This document shows, piece after piece, positions 44,801-54,103 of a DNA stretch of 64,000 nucleotides (position 1 is its first letter; the number at the start of each line of letters is the position of its first letter). The stretch lies in NCBI GenBank assembly GCA_021372865.1, contig JAJFTO010000015.1:28884-92883 (forward strand), read 5' to 3'. The stretch is from Porphyromonadaceae bacterium (GTDB lineage: Bacteria > Bacteroidota > Bacteroidia > Bacteroidales > Dysgonomonadaceae). A model generated the notes under the pieces. The model ran no database searches and was not told the DNA's origin. It saw only the letters and a program-made list of their open reading frames with translations. The translations under genes were made by a program, and so were the position numbers.

Positions 44801-44853
44801 AAAAATCATCCTTGGAGCAGATAAATATTACAAAAGACGGATCACTTGAAAAT

Positions 44854-46062
44854 ATGAAAGCCTGTTTCATGGGGCTCGGCTACATCGGCCTCCCCACCGC
44901 CATCGTCGCCGCCGACAGCGGCATCCACGTCACCGGCGTGGACATCAATCCCCAGGTTGTGGAAACCGTCAATCAGGGCCGCATCCACATTATAGAGCCC
45001 GGGCTTGAAGCCCTCTGTGCCCGTGTGGTGCAAAAAGGCACCCTGCACGCCTTCACCGAGCCGCAGGAGAGCGAGGTCTACCTCATCGTGGTGCCCACTC
45101 CCTTCACTGGCGACCACGAACCCGACATCTCCTACGTGGAGGCAGCCACCCGCAGCCTTATTCCCTGGCTGAAGGAGGGTGACCTTTTCATCATTGAATC
45201 CACCTCGCCCGTGGGTACCACCGAGAAGATGGCCCATCTGATATTCACGGCACGCCCCGAACTGAAAGACAAGATCTACATCGCCTACTGTCCCGAGCGC
45301 GTGTTGCCCGGCAACGTCATTTACGAGCTGGTGCACAACGACCGTGTCATTGGCGGCTTCAATCCCGTCTCCACGGAAAAAGCGTGCGACTTCTACTCCC
45401 GCTTCGTGAAGGGAACGCTCCATCGCACCAACACCCGCACCGCCGAGATGTGCAAGCTCACCGAGAACTCGTCGCGCGACGTGCAGATCGCCTTCGCCAA
45501 TGAACTGTCGCTCATCTGCGACAAGGCCGGCATCAACGTGTGGGAGCTGATAGAGCTGGCTAACAAACATCCGCGGGTCAATATTCTGCAACCCGGCAGC
45601 GGAGTGGGAGGGCACTGCATTGCCGTGGACCCTTACTTCCTCACGGCCGATTTTCCCCGGGAGAGCCAGCTTATTGGCAAGGCCCGAGAGATCAACAACT
45701 ACAAAGCCTTCTGGTGTGCCGAGAAGACGCTGCAGGCCATCCGACAGTTTGTGCTGGAGCAGGGCCGCGAACCCGTCGTGGCGCTGATGGGCCTCGCATT
45801 TAAACCCAATATCGATGACCTGCGCGAGTCGCCCGCCAAATATATCGCCACCCGCGTCATGCAGGGACACTCCGAAGCCGGCTACCTGATTGTGGAGCCC
45901 AATATCGAAAGCCACAAGGTCTTCAAACTGACCGATTATCGGCAAGCCTACGAAGAAGCCGACATCGTCGCCTTTCTCGTCGCACACAATCAGTTCAAGA
46001 CCCTGCCTTGGAGAGAAGATAAAACCCTCCTCGACTTTTGCGGTATATTTAGAAAGAACTGA
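44854..46062 (+). CDS. wecC: UDP-N-acetyl-D-mannosamine dehydrogenase
   Basis: Oxidises UDP-ManNAc to UDP-ManNAcA with NAD. 402 residues from ATG 44854 (MKACFMGLGYIGLP); in-frame codons upstream run through the leader repeat and are not coding. NAD motif GLGYIGLPTA (7-16), YCPERVLPGN, KLTENSSRDVQIAFANELS, and catalytic C255 in GVGGHCIAVDPYF are intact. Together with wecB 66 bases downstream it supplies ManNAcA for a surface polysaccharide. Confidence 0.94.
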   Translation: MKACFMGLGYIGLPTAIVAADSGIHVTGVDINPQVVETVNQGRIHIIEPGLEALCARVVQKGTLHAFTEPQESEVYLIVVPTPFTGDHEPDISYVEAATRSLIPWLKEGDLFIIESTSPVGTTEKMAHLIFTARPELKDKIYIAYCPERVLPGNVIYELVHNDRVIGGFNPVSTEKACDFYSRFVKGTLHRTNTRTAEMCKLTENSSRDVQIAFANELSLICDKAGINVWELIELANKHPRVNILQPGSGVGGHCIAVDPYFLTADFPRESQLIGKAREINNYKAFWCAEKTLQAIRQFVLEQGREPVVALMGLAFKPNIDDLRESPAKYIATRVMQGHSEAGYLIVEPNIESHKVFKLTDYRQAYEEADIVAFLVAHNQFKTLPWREDKTLLDFCGIFRKN

Positions 46063-46128
46063 ATGTTAAAATAAGTTGTTGAAATTATAATGATTATACA
46101 AATTAAGCTGACCGTTGACTACTAGCAT

Positions 46129-47373
46129 ATGAACAAATTACTTCTCGTTTTTGGCACCCGCCCCGAGGCCATCAAAGTCGCCCCGCTGATCAAAGCCTTT
46201 CAGCAACAGGCTGATCGCTTCGAGACCCTCGTCTGCGTCACCGGGCAACATCGCGAGATGCTCGACCAGGTACTTCATCTTTTTGAGATAAAGCCTCATT
46301 ACGATCTCAACATCATGCAGCAGGGGCAGGATCTCTATGACATCACTGCCCGTGTGCTCACCGGCCTGCGCGATGTGTACCGGGATGCGCAGCCCGATCT
46401 GGTGTTTGTCCACGGCGACACCACCACCTCCATGGCCGCCGCCCTGGCTGCATTCTATCAGCAGATTCCCGTCGCCCACATCGAAGCAGGACTCCGTACC
46501 CACAACATCTACAGTCCATGGCCCGAGGAGATGAACCGGCAGATCACCAGCCGCATTGCCAGCTGGCACTTCGCACCCACGCCCCTCAGTCGCGACAACC
46601 TTTTACAGGAGGGGGTCCGCGAAGAGCAAATCGTCGTGACCGGCAATACCGTGATCGATGCCCTCCATTGGGTTGTCGGCAAGATCAAGGGCGACAAAAG
46701 CCTGCAGGGAACCATCAAAAGGAACCTGCTGGAGAGCGGACTCCCCGCACTGGTGATAGACGATTTCATGTCGCCCCTCCCCAACCGGCACAAGCTGGTA
46801 CTCATCACCGGCCATCGCCGGGAGAATTTCGGCGAAGGGTTTGTCAGCATCTGCAAAGCCATCAAAGCCCTTGCTGGGAAATATCCGGAGGTGGATTTTG
46901 TCTATCCCATGCATCTCAACCCCAACGTGCGTAAGCCCATTAGTGAAATATTCGGCGAAACGGCCGTTTCACGGAATCCCGAAGAGAGACCCCGCGACCG
47001 CAATATTTTCTTTGTTGAGCCGTTGGAGTACCTCCCTTTTGTGTATCTGATGGAGCAAAGCACGCTGGTGCTGACCGACAGCGGCGGCATTCAGGAAGAA
47101 GCTCCCGGCCTGGGTAAGCCGGTGCTGGTGATGCGCGACACCACTGAGCGTCCGGAGGCTGTGACCGCCGGTACCGTGAAGCTGGTCGGTACAAATGGAA
47201 CCCTCATTGTGAAAGAAGTATCCCTGTTGCTGGAAGACGAAACATATTACAACGCCATGGCTCGGGCCACCAACCCCTATGGCGACGGACTTTCCTGTGA
47301 ACGGATTGTAGACGCCATTGCAAGGGAATACCCACGGTCAACCCACACCGAAAATTTCCGAATCCCTGATTGA
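46129..47373 (+). CDS. wecB: UDP-N-acetylglucosamine 2-epimerase (non-hydrolysing)
   Basis: Interconverts UDP-GlcNAc and UDP-ManNAc. 414 residues, slightly longer than the usual ~375-380. Motifs: FGTRPEAIKVAPLI at the N-terminus, VTGQHREMLDQVL, HIEAGLRT, GHRRENFGEGF, and LTDSGGIQEEAPGLGKPVLVMRDTTERPE. Partner of wecC. Confidence 0.95.
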   Translation: MNKLLLVFGTRPEAIKVAPLIKAFQQQADRFETLVCVTGQHREMLDQVLHLFEIKPHYDLNIMQQGQDLYDITARVLTGLRDVYRDAQPDLVFVHGDTTTSMAAALAAFYQQIPVAHIEAGLRTHNIYSPWPEEMNRQITSRIASWHFAPTPLSRDNLLQEGVREEQIVVTGNTVIDALHWVVGKIKGDKSLQGTIKRNLLESGLPALVIDDFMSPLPNRHKLVLITGHRRENFGEGFVSICKAIKALAGKYPEVDFVYPMHLNPNVRKPISEIFGETAVSRNPEERPRDRNIFFVEPLEYLPFVYLMEQSTLVLTDSGGIQEEAPGLGKPVLVMRDTTERPEAVTAGTVKLVGTNGTLIVKEVSLLLEDETYYNAMARATNPYGDGLSCERIVDAIAREYPRSTHTENFRIPD

Positions 47374-47411
47374 TGGCATTGGGCTGTCCGAAATTTTATG
47401 ACCGCCAAGAA

Positions 47412-47442
47412 TTGTATATTATATTTTAATCCGCTAAATTTG
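47412..47442 (+). promoter_or_regulatory. Promoter of the polysaccharide export gene
   Basis: TTG at 47412-47414 and TAAATTTG at 47435-47442, spacing 20, 50 bases before the start codon. It shows that the export genes can be transcribed separately from wecC-wecB. Confidence 0.65.
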
Positions 47443-47491
47443 CAGCCGACTATTCCTATTCAATATTTATATCTTATAGATAGAATCAGCA

Positions 47492-49897
47492 ATGAAATTA
47501 TTCCAAACCACACCCCATAACAGGAGAATCATTCCTTTTATTTTTATTTTTTTACTGCTCACGACAGGAATTTTCGCACAGATGAGCGACCAGCAAGTGT
47601 TGCAGGAGCTTATGAAGTACCGTGACTCCGGCAAGACGCCCGAACAGATCGCCGTGGAGATGTCTCAAAAAGGAGTCACTCCGGCGCAGCTTCAGCGTCT
47701 CCGCGATCAGTATATGAATCAGGAGGGAGCAGCCACCGGCCTCCAGTCGAACACCGACCCGCAGGGCGATGTCCTTCGGGGTGAAACCGGCTTCGAGGAA
47801 AGTCCCCAATCGGCAGAAGGTGCCGCATCGCCGGGAGAAGCCATTTTCGGGCAAAACCTTTTCTCCTCTAAAAACCTTACTTTTGCCCCCAGCATGAACA
47901 TGCCCACCCCCGCCAACTACATACTGGGCCCGGGTGATGAAATTTTGATTGATGTATGGGGCGACTCGGAACTGAACCTGCGCTTTACCATTACCCCCGA
48001 CGGCTATATCACTGTTCCCGGACTGGGCCGCATTCAGTTAAGCGGCTTGAACGTGGAGCAGGCAAAGAGCCGCATCCGCACCCAGTTCTCCACCATTTAT
48101 TCCGACCTCGACTCCGCCGAGCCCCGTACCTTTCTGGCCATCTCGGTGGGCAATGTACGCACCATCAAAGTAAATGTGATGGGCGAAGTGAATACCCCGG
48201 GTACCTATACAGTAAGCTCCTTCTCCTCCGCTTTCCACGCCTTGTATGTGGCCGGTGGAACCACCAAGATAGGAAGCCTGCGAAACATCCGCATCTTCCG
48301 CTCCGGCAGGGAACGGGCCGCAATCGATTTATATGAATACCTCATGAAGGGTAACAACATGGAGGACATCACCCTCAACGATGGCGACATTGTCATGGTG
48401 GAGCCCTACGGTACCCTCGTGCAGATTACCGGCGAGGTAAAGCGCCCCATGTGGTACGAAATGAAACCGGGAGAAACCCTGCAGGATCTCATCAACTACG
48501 CCGGTGGCTTTGGGGGGAATGCCTTCAAGGGCACCCTTTCGCTCCTTCGCCGTGGAACCGAAGAAATGGAGGCCTACACCCTGAGTGAACCCGAGTATGC
48601 CCGGTTTCAACTGAAAGATGGCGACAGTGTGGAGGTCGGAAACATCCTCGATCAGTTTGCCAACATGGTCGAAATTACCGGCTCCGTCTATCGGCCCGGG
48701 AAGTATGCCATTGGCGACCGCATCAAGACCGTGGGTGATCTCATTGGTGTGGCACAAGGTACCACGGGCGATGCCTATTTGCAGCGGGCGCTCCTCTACC
48801 GGGAGAACGAAGATCTCACCCGCACCATGCAGTCGTTCGATGTGGCTGCCCTGCTCAATCACAGCATCGCTGACATCCCACTGAAGAAAAACGACATTCT
48901 TCATATCCCCTCGGTACTTTCACTCGATGACGACTATACGGTCTTTGTCGGGGGCGAGGTACGCAACAGCGGAAATTATCCCTATGCCGACAATATGCGG
49001 CTCGAAGACATCATCCTACAAGCTGGCGGCCTCACTGAAGCTGCCTCCACGGCACGCCTGGACGTGTACCGCAGAATAAAGGATCCTTCGGGTACCACCA
49101 CTCGGGAGCAGTCGAGCGAAATGTTTTCCTTCACTCTGGCCGATGGTGAAATCGTCTCCAGTGATCCTGACTTCCGTTTGGAGCCTTATGACCAGATCAT
49201 CATCCGCCGCTCACCCGGCTACGAGGTGCAACAAAACGTCACCGTTCAGGGAGAGGTATTGTTCGATGGACAATATGCCAAGCTCAGCAAGGACGAAAGG
49301 ATCTCCTCCCTCATCAAGCGGGCAGGCGGACTTACTCCTTATGCCTATGTGCACGGAGCACGCCTCACCCGCCGGTTGACTACCGTAGAACGAAAGCAGA
49401 CAATGGAAGCCCTTCGTGTGAAAGCGCAAACGGATAAGGCAAATACCGATTCTCTTTTTCAGGTACGATTGAGAGAGGCTGATTTCGGTGTCCGGAACGT
49501 GGGAATCGATCTGAAAAAGGCACTCCAGAAACCCGGAGGCCCCGAAGACATTATCCTCAACGAGGGCGATATACTCAATATACCGCAATACAATGAGTTG
49601 GTCAAGATATCGGGTGGCGTGATGTACCCCAATATGGTTACCTACAAGAAGAACAGGAAGCTGGGATATTATGTCGATCAGGCAGGCGGCTATTCCCGTC
49701 TGGCAATGAAGACCAAACCGTTTGTGGTATATATGAACGGGCAGGTATCCACCGGCCGCTGGGCAAGGATCGAGCCCGGCTGCGAGATCGTTGTACCCGA
49801 ACGGCCCGAACGGGAACCCTTCAATATGCAGGGACTTCTCGGAATAGGTACCTCCATTGCCTCTATCGCATTACTGATATCCAGCCTGATTAAATAA
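47492..49897 (+). CDS. Polysaccharide export protein with multiple SLBB domains (Wza-like)
   Basis: An 801-residue outer-membrane/periplasmic export protein. Signal peptide about residues 1-30 (ending GIFAQ). A helical linker (DQQVLQELMKYRDSGKT) precedes the polysaccharide-export domain (YILGPGDEILIDVWGDSELN...GYITVPGLGRIQLSG). About five or six SLBB repeats follow (e.g. VNVMGEVNTPGTYTV, VQITGEVKRPMWYEM, VEITGSVYRPGKYAI, VTVQGEVLFDGQYA). A C-terminal hydrophobic segment ends LISSLIK. Much longer than E. coli Wza (about 380), as is usual in Bacteroidota. Confidence 0.92.
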   Translation: MKLFQTTPHNRRIIPFIFIFLLLTTGIFAQMSDQQVLQELMKYRDSGKTPEQIAVEMSQKGVTPAQLQRLRDQYMNQEGAATGLQSNTDPQGDVLRGETGFEESPQSAEGAASPGEAIFGQNLFSSKNLTFAPSMNMPTPANYILGPGDEILIDVWGDSELNLRFTITPDGYITVPGLGRIQLSGLNVEQAKSRIRTQFSTIYSDLDSAEPRTFLAISVGNVRTIKVNVMGEVNTPGTYTVSSFSSAFHALYVAGGTTKIGSLRNIRIFRSGRERAAIDLYEYLMKGNNMEDITLNDGDIVMVEPYGTLVQITGEVKRPMWYEMKPGETLQDLINYAGGFGGNAFKGTLSLLRRGTEEMEAYTLSEPEYARFQLKDGDSVEVGNILDQFANMVEITGSVYRPGKYAIGDRIKTVGDLIGVAQGTTGDAYLQRALLYRENEDLTRTMQSFDVAALLNHSIADIPLKKNDILHIPSVLSLDDDYTVFVGGEVRNSGNYPYADNMRLEDIILQAGGLTEAASTARLDVYRRIKDPSGTTTREQSSEMFSFTLADGEIVSSDPDFRLEPYDQIIIRRSPGYEVQQNVTVQGEVLFDGQYAKLSKDERISSLIKRAGGLTPYAYVHGARLTRRLTTVERKQTMEALRVKAQTDKANTDSLFQVRLREADFGVRNVGIDLKKALQKPGGPEDIILNEGDILNIPQYNELVKISGGVMYPNMVTYKKNRKLGYYVDQAGGYSRLAMKTKPFVVYMNGQVSTGRWARIEPGCEIVVPERPEREPFNMQGLLGIGTSIASIALLISSLIK

Positions 49898-49905
49898 TCC
49901 TGAAT

Positions 49906-51057
49906 ATGGAACAACTCAATCATCCGATTATAAATCCTGCCGAAAACAATTCCGATGAAATCGATCTTACTGAATTGCTCCGCAAACTATGGGTAAAGCG
50001 AAATTATATTCTTAAAGTGACTCTCATCTTCCTGCTACTCGGCCTGTTTGTCGCTCTCTTTTCGCCCGTCCAGTACACCTCTACCTGCACAGTGGTTCCC
50101 CAGAGCGGAGAGGATAAAGCGGGTGGTGGCCTTGGTAGTGTGGCAGCCATGATGGGAGTAAACCTGGGTACCGCCATGATGAACGAGGGCACCCTTTCGC
50201 CGGTGATGTATCCCGAAATTATCAAAAGCGTCCCTTTTACCCGGGAGATTATGAAGACGAAAGTTATCGTGGAGAAATCCAATGGAAAGCCGATTGCATT
50301 GCAGGATTACTATACCGATTCACAATATCGCAAGTTCGATCTTTTGGGTGCAGTCAAAAAATACAGCCTTGGCCTGCCGGGAGTGTTGCTTGGCGCAATC
50401 AAAAGTGACAAAGAATCCCAGGTAATAGAACACGCTTTGTCATCCGATTCAACCACCATCTACACGTTATCCAAAGACGAGAAATTGGTTTACGATGCCA
50501 TACAGGCATCCATACAAATAGAACCCAACAAAAAAGACGGCTATGTCACCTTGGGTTTTACCTTTCCAGAAGCCCGTGTGGCTGCAGCGGTAACTAATCA
50601 GTTGTACAGGAGACTTGAAGCATACGTCTCCCGGTTTAAAACGGAGAAACTGGAAGACAATCTGGCGTTTGTGGAGCAGAGTTGTGAAACCGCCCGAAAA
50701 GACTTTATCAATGCGCAAAACCGTTTGGCTCAGTTTCAAGATGCCAACCGCGGGTTGACCACTGCTTCGGCACTTTCTATGGAAACGCGTCTGCGCAACG
50801 AGTACGATGTTACTTTCTCTATTTACCGGGAACTGGCTACCCAACGTGAACAGGCAAAGATTGCGGTGAAGGAGAACCAGACCATCCTCACCATGGTGAA
50901 TCCTCCGGTGGTGCCGCTTGAGAAAAGCGCCCCGCGCAGAAGCATTATTCTTATCGGCTTTCTTTTTTTGGGGATTGTGGTTGCGTGTGGATGGGTACTG
51001 TCGGCTCCTTATCTCAAAGGGTTATTAAGAGAGATCAAACAAGAAAAAATAGAGTAA
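49906..51057 (+). CDS. Wzz-family chain-length determinant / polysaccharide co-polymerase
   Basis: A 383-residue inner-membrane protein with TM1 about residues 36-54 (YILKVTLIFLLLGLFVALF) and TM2 about 345-365 (ILIGFLFLGIVVACGWVLS) bracketing a large periplasmic, coiled-coil-rich domain. No C-terminal tyrosine kinase domain. It starts 8 bases after the exporter gene and forms an operon with it; together they set polymer length and export. Confidence 0.9.
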   Translation: MEQLNHPIINPAENNSDEIDLTELLRKLWVKRNYILKVTLIFLLLGLFVALFSPVQYTSTCTVVPQSGEDKAGGGLGSVAAMMGVNLGTAMMNEGTLSPVMYPEIIKSVPFTREIMKTKVIVEKSNGKPIALQDYYTDSQYRKFDLLGAVKKYSLGLPGVLLGAIKSDKESQVIEHALSSDSTTIYTLSKDEKLVYDAIQASIQIEPNKKDGYVTLGFTFPEARVAAAVTNQLYRRLEAYVSRFKTEKLEDNLAFVEQSCETARKDFINAQNRLAQFQDANRGLTTASALSMETRLRNEYDVTFSIYRELATQREQAKIAVKENQTILTMVNPPVVPLEKSAPRRSIILIGFLFLGIVVACGWVLSAPYLKGLLREIKQEKIE

Positions 51058-51100
51058 ATGTGATTTTTTGGAATATATTTTGATTTGTCGAGCATAGTCT

Positions 51101-51186
51101 GTATGTGACCGGTAGCCACAAAGTGTGCTTACATGACATGTTTAAATAAACGGAAAGATACTCTAAACAGGTGATTGTATACGCAA
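51101..51186 (+). promoter_or_regulatory. Leader repeat, copy B (ops-like), downstream of the Wzz gene
   Basis: Matches copy A in order and spacing: TATGTGACCGGTAGCCACAA, AGTGTGCTT, ACGGAAAGA, GTGATTGT and ACGCA blocks. The core CGGTAGC equals the centre of the enterobacterial ops sequence. It is now followed by ~1 kb of decayed DNA before pseC rather than directly by a gene. Confidence 0.6.
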
Positions 51187-51234
51187 TAAATTACAGAATT
51201 GATTATTTATGCGAATCAGTATTTAAAAAGCTAG

Positions 51235-51665
51235 ATAAATGAACGCGATGACAATTTTTCTCATTGTGTGAATGAGTAATCCTTTTGTGTATCTTACTTT
51301 TTATGCTCTTTGAATAGTTGTATTTTCATTCAGCCGGTTGAAAAATGGTTCTATGGGTTGTCTGACCCGGAGACGGCCGTAGAGAACAGTCTATTATGGG
51401 TTTTGTGACGCTGTTTTTCTTGTTCTGATTGTCCCTTTACAGCATTAACTGAGGTGAACATTTCGATATTTTTTTTGTTTCTTATGACTATTTAAGTATT
51501 CAAAGTCAGAGTATATCTGTCTTCGAAGATTATGGTGACACATATGTAATCACCCCAGACCTGTTTAAAAACTGTAGGTCATTATTTTCAGGACAACGTT
51601 CCCTTACTTATTCCTTACTGCATATGTTATTACGGGTAGGGAATCAAGGGATATAACTGTCACAA
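51235..51665 (-). pseudogene. Decayed insertion-sequence transposase
   Basis: On the minus strand one frame reads YGRLRVRQPIEPFFNRLNEN, then TTIQRA, a stop, then KVRYTKGLLIHTMRKIVIAFIYL: the C-terminal part of an IS982/IS5-like DDE transposase with an internal stop. Upstream, DSFPTRNNICSKE-like sequence resembles the central catalytic region but frames are broken. From 51666 to 52194 I see only A+T-rich sequence with no supported feature. Confidence 0.55.
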
Positions 51666-52194
51666 TCATCCGGCATGAATGAAGATATCAATCTTTTGGA
51701 TAATATCCTGAAAACCTTACGAAAAAGTTTCAATCTGAGATTAAAGGTCTGGTATGAAGGTAATTCAAAGAAACGGAAAAAAAGGTATTCTGAAATAAAG
51801 TTATGTATACATTTGATTTTGAAATACTTTTGACAATGATCTGCAAACAGATAGATAGTCATTATTCCTGATAGGTGAAAGTAGGATTAGAATTATTGCT
51901 GTATCTTTGTCAATAATATTTTAGTTCCTGATCGTATTAATCATATATATACATAAAAAATATGTATCAATTTAAGTGCTTTATTCCTGAAAATCATTTT
52001 TTAGAGAATTTGTGACATTTTTTTTAAGTTAATGATTCCTAGGGATTGAGCGAATATTTATCGCGGTTATTTTATTGATTTTAAATGTTTTGACTAAATA
52101 AACTCGCGGTCAGCTTTTAACTACTGATTCGCATAATTAATAACAATAAATACAAATATAAAATTATATTTTATACATCATTAATAAAAATTGG

Positions 52195-53430
52195 ATGAAG
52201 ATACATAATATTCCTTATGGTAGGCATAATATAACTGAAGAAGATATTCAAGCAGTTATAAAAGCACTGAAATCTGACAATTTAACTCAGGGCCCTTATA
52301 TAACCGAGTTTGAAAATAATTTTGCGGCATATATAGGTTCAAAATATGCAGTTGCAGTTTCTAATGGTACTGCTGCATTACATCTTTCCGCACTTGCATT
52401 AAATGTAAAACCTGGTGATAAAGTAATTGCAACACCAATAACATTTGTGGCGTCATCGAACTGTGTCCGTTTTTGTGGTGGAGAAATTGTGTTTGCTGAT
52501 ATTGATCCTGAAACATATTTATTAGATATAAATTCTGTTAGAGATTTACTTGAAAAATCACCAAAAGGTACATACAAGGGTATAATTCCAGTAGATATGG
52601 GTGGTAGGGCTGTAAATCTCGAAGAGTTTAGAAAACTTGCAGATGAATATAGTCTCTGGATAATAGAAGATGCTTGTCACGCTCCCGGAGGATATTTTGT
52701 AGATTCAAAAGGTGAAAAGCAATTTTGTGGGAATGGAAATTTTGCTGATTTTTCTGTTTTCTCCTTTCACCCTGTAAAACATATTGCATGTGGTGAAGGA
52801 GGAATGATAACTACAAATGATGAGAAGCTATACAAAGAACTTTTAAGATTACGCTCTCACGGTATTACTAAAGGAAATGATCCGTATCTTAACTCTATTA
52901 AATTTGCCACAGGAGGTTATGAAGATGAGTCTGAATATCCGGTATGGTATATGGAAATGCAGCAGCTTGGCTATAATTATAGATTAACAGATATCCAGTC
53001 TGCTTTGGGAGTTAGTCAATTGAAAAGAGCAAACATTGGATTAAATAGGAGACGAGAAATTGCTTTCATATATTACGAAGCCTTTAAAGATAGAGATTAT
53101 ATTATAAATCAATCGGGTGTTGTAGAAGGTCATGCTTATCATTTATATATTATTGAAGTTAATGATCGACTTAATCTTCACAAGTATCTCCGTAAACATC
53201 AAATTTACGCACAAATCCATTATATTCCCACGCATTTAATGCCTTATTATCGTAGCTTTGGATATAAAGAGGGAGATTTACCATATGCAGAAGAATATTA
53301 CAGACATTGTATTAGTTTGCCTATGTTCCCTACTCTCAAAGACGAAGAACAACAATATGTAATAAAGACAATAGAGGGGTTTTATAAAAATGAAAAAAAT
53401 AGCCATCATACCTGCAAGAGGGGGAAGTAA
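52195..53430 (+). CDS. pseC: UDP-4-amino-4,6-dideoxy-beta-L-AltNAc transaminase
   Basis: PLP aminotransferase of the DegT/DnrJ family, second step of CMP-pseudaminic acid synthesis. 411 residues, longer than typical PseC (about 375-385); the extra C-terminal tail overlaps pseF. Lys195 in FSFHPVKHIACGEGG is the PLP lysine; WIIEDACHAPGG holds the PLP-contact Asp. It is first in an A+T-rich run of 12 tightly packed genes. Its end overlaps pseF by 41 bases. Confidence 0.92.
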   Translation: MKIHNIPYGRHNITEEDIQAVIKALKSDNLTQGPYITEFENNFAAYIGSKYAVAVSNGTAALHLSALALNVKPGDKVIATPITFVASSNCVRFCGGEIVFADIDPETYLLDINSVRDLLEKSPKGTYKGIIPVDMGGRAVNLEEFRKLADEYSLWIIEDACHAPGGYFVDSKGEKQFCGNGNFADFSVFSFHPVKHIACGEGGMITTNDEKLYKELLRLRSHGITKGNDPYLNSIKFATGGYEDESEYPVWYMEMQQLGYNYRLTDIQSALGVSQLKRANIGLNRRREIAFIYYEAFKDRDYIINQSGVVEGHAYHLYIIEVNDRLNLHKYLRKHQIYAQIHYIPTHLMPYYRSFGYKEGDLPYAEEYYRHCISLPMFPTLKDEEQQYVIKTIEGFYKNEKNSHHTCKRGK

Positions 53431-54103
53431 AAGAATCCTCAAAAAAAATATTAAAGATTTTCTTGGTAAACCCATTATAGCCTATTCTATAGAATCTGCT
53501 TTACGGTCCGAGTTATTCGATGAGGTGATGGTCTCTACCGATGATGAAGAAATTGCTTCAATTTCAATTCACTTCGGAGCAGAAGTCCCTTTTTTAAGAA
53601 GTACGGTAACTTCTAGTGATTTTGCCACTACAAATGACGTTTTAAAAGAAGTATTGTTAAAGTATAGGGAATTGGATCAAAATTTTGATGTTATTTGCTG
53701 TATTTATCCATGCACACCTCTCATTACAACTGAAATGTTAAAGAATAGTTATTCTACCTTTATAAAGGGAAATTTTACTTTATTATATCCGGTTATAGCT
53801 TATTCTCATCCTGTACAAAGAGCTATTAATTTAGGAGATGATGGAAAGATTGCATATTTATATCCGGAAAATGAAAACATAAGGACTCAAGATTTAAAAA
53901 CATATTATCATGATTCCGGCCAATTTTATTGGATGAATCTCGATTATTTATTTAAAGATAACTTCGAGGGAGAAAACACAGGTGCTATAATTATTTCGGA
54001 GATGGATGGGCAAGATATTGATAATGAAAATGATTGGAAATTAGCGGAAATGAAATTCAAGTTAAAAGAAAATAACATTGAAACGGATAATATACATAAC
54101 TGA
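53390..54103 (+). CDS. pseF: Pseudaminic acid cytidylyltransferase
   Basis: Activates the nonulosonic acid with CTP to its CMP form. 237 residues with the nucleotidyltransferase motif IIPARGGSKRILKKNIKDF, FDEVMVSTDDEEIA, and the YHDSGQFYW segment characteristic of PseF/NeuA-like enzymes. Overlaps pseC upstream and pseG downstream, so translation is likely coupled. Confidence 0.93.
   Translation: MKKIAIIPARGGSKRILKKNIKDFLGKPIIAYSIESALRSELFDEVMVSTDDEEIASISIHFGAEVPFLRSTVTSSDFATTNDVLKEVLLKYRELDQNFDVICCIYPCTPLITTEMLKNSYSTFIKGNFTLLYPVIAYSHPVQRAINLGDDGKIAYLYPENENIRTQDLKTYYHDSGQFYWMNLDYLFKDNFEGENTGAIIISEMDGQDIDNENDWKLAEMKFKLKENNIETDNIHN

Noticed and set aside
44749..44853. N-terminal extension of wecC by 35 codons
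   Set aside because: It runs through the leader repeat, which recurs in a non-coding setting at 51.1 kb, and family members start at the NAD motif.
44842..45987. 381-codon minus-strand ORF
   Set aside because: Antisense to wecC, which has all catalytic motifs.
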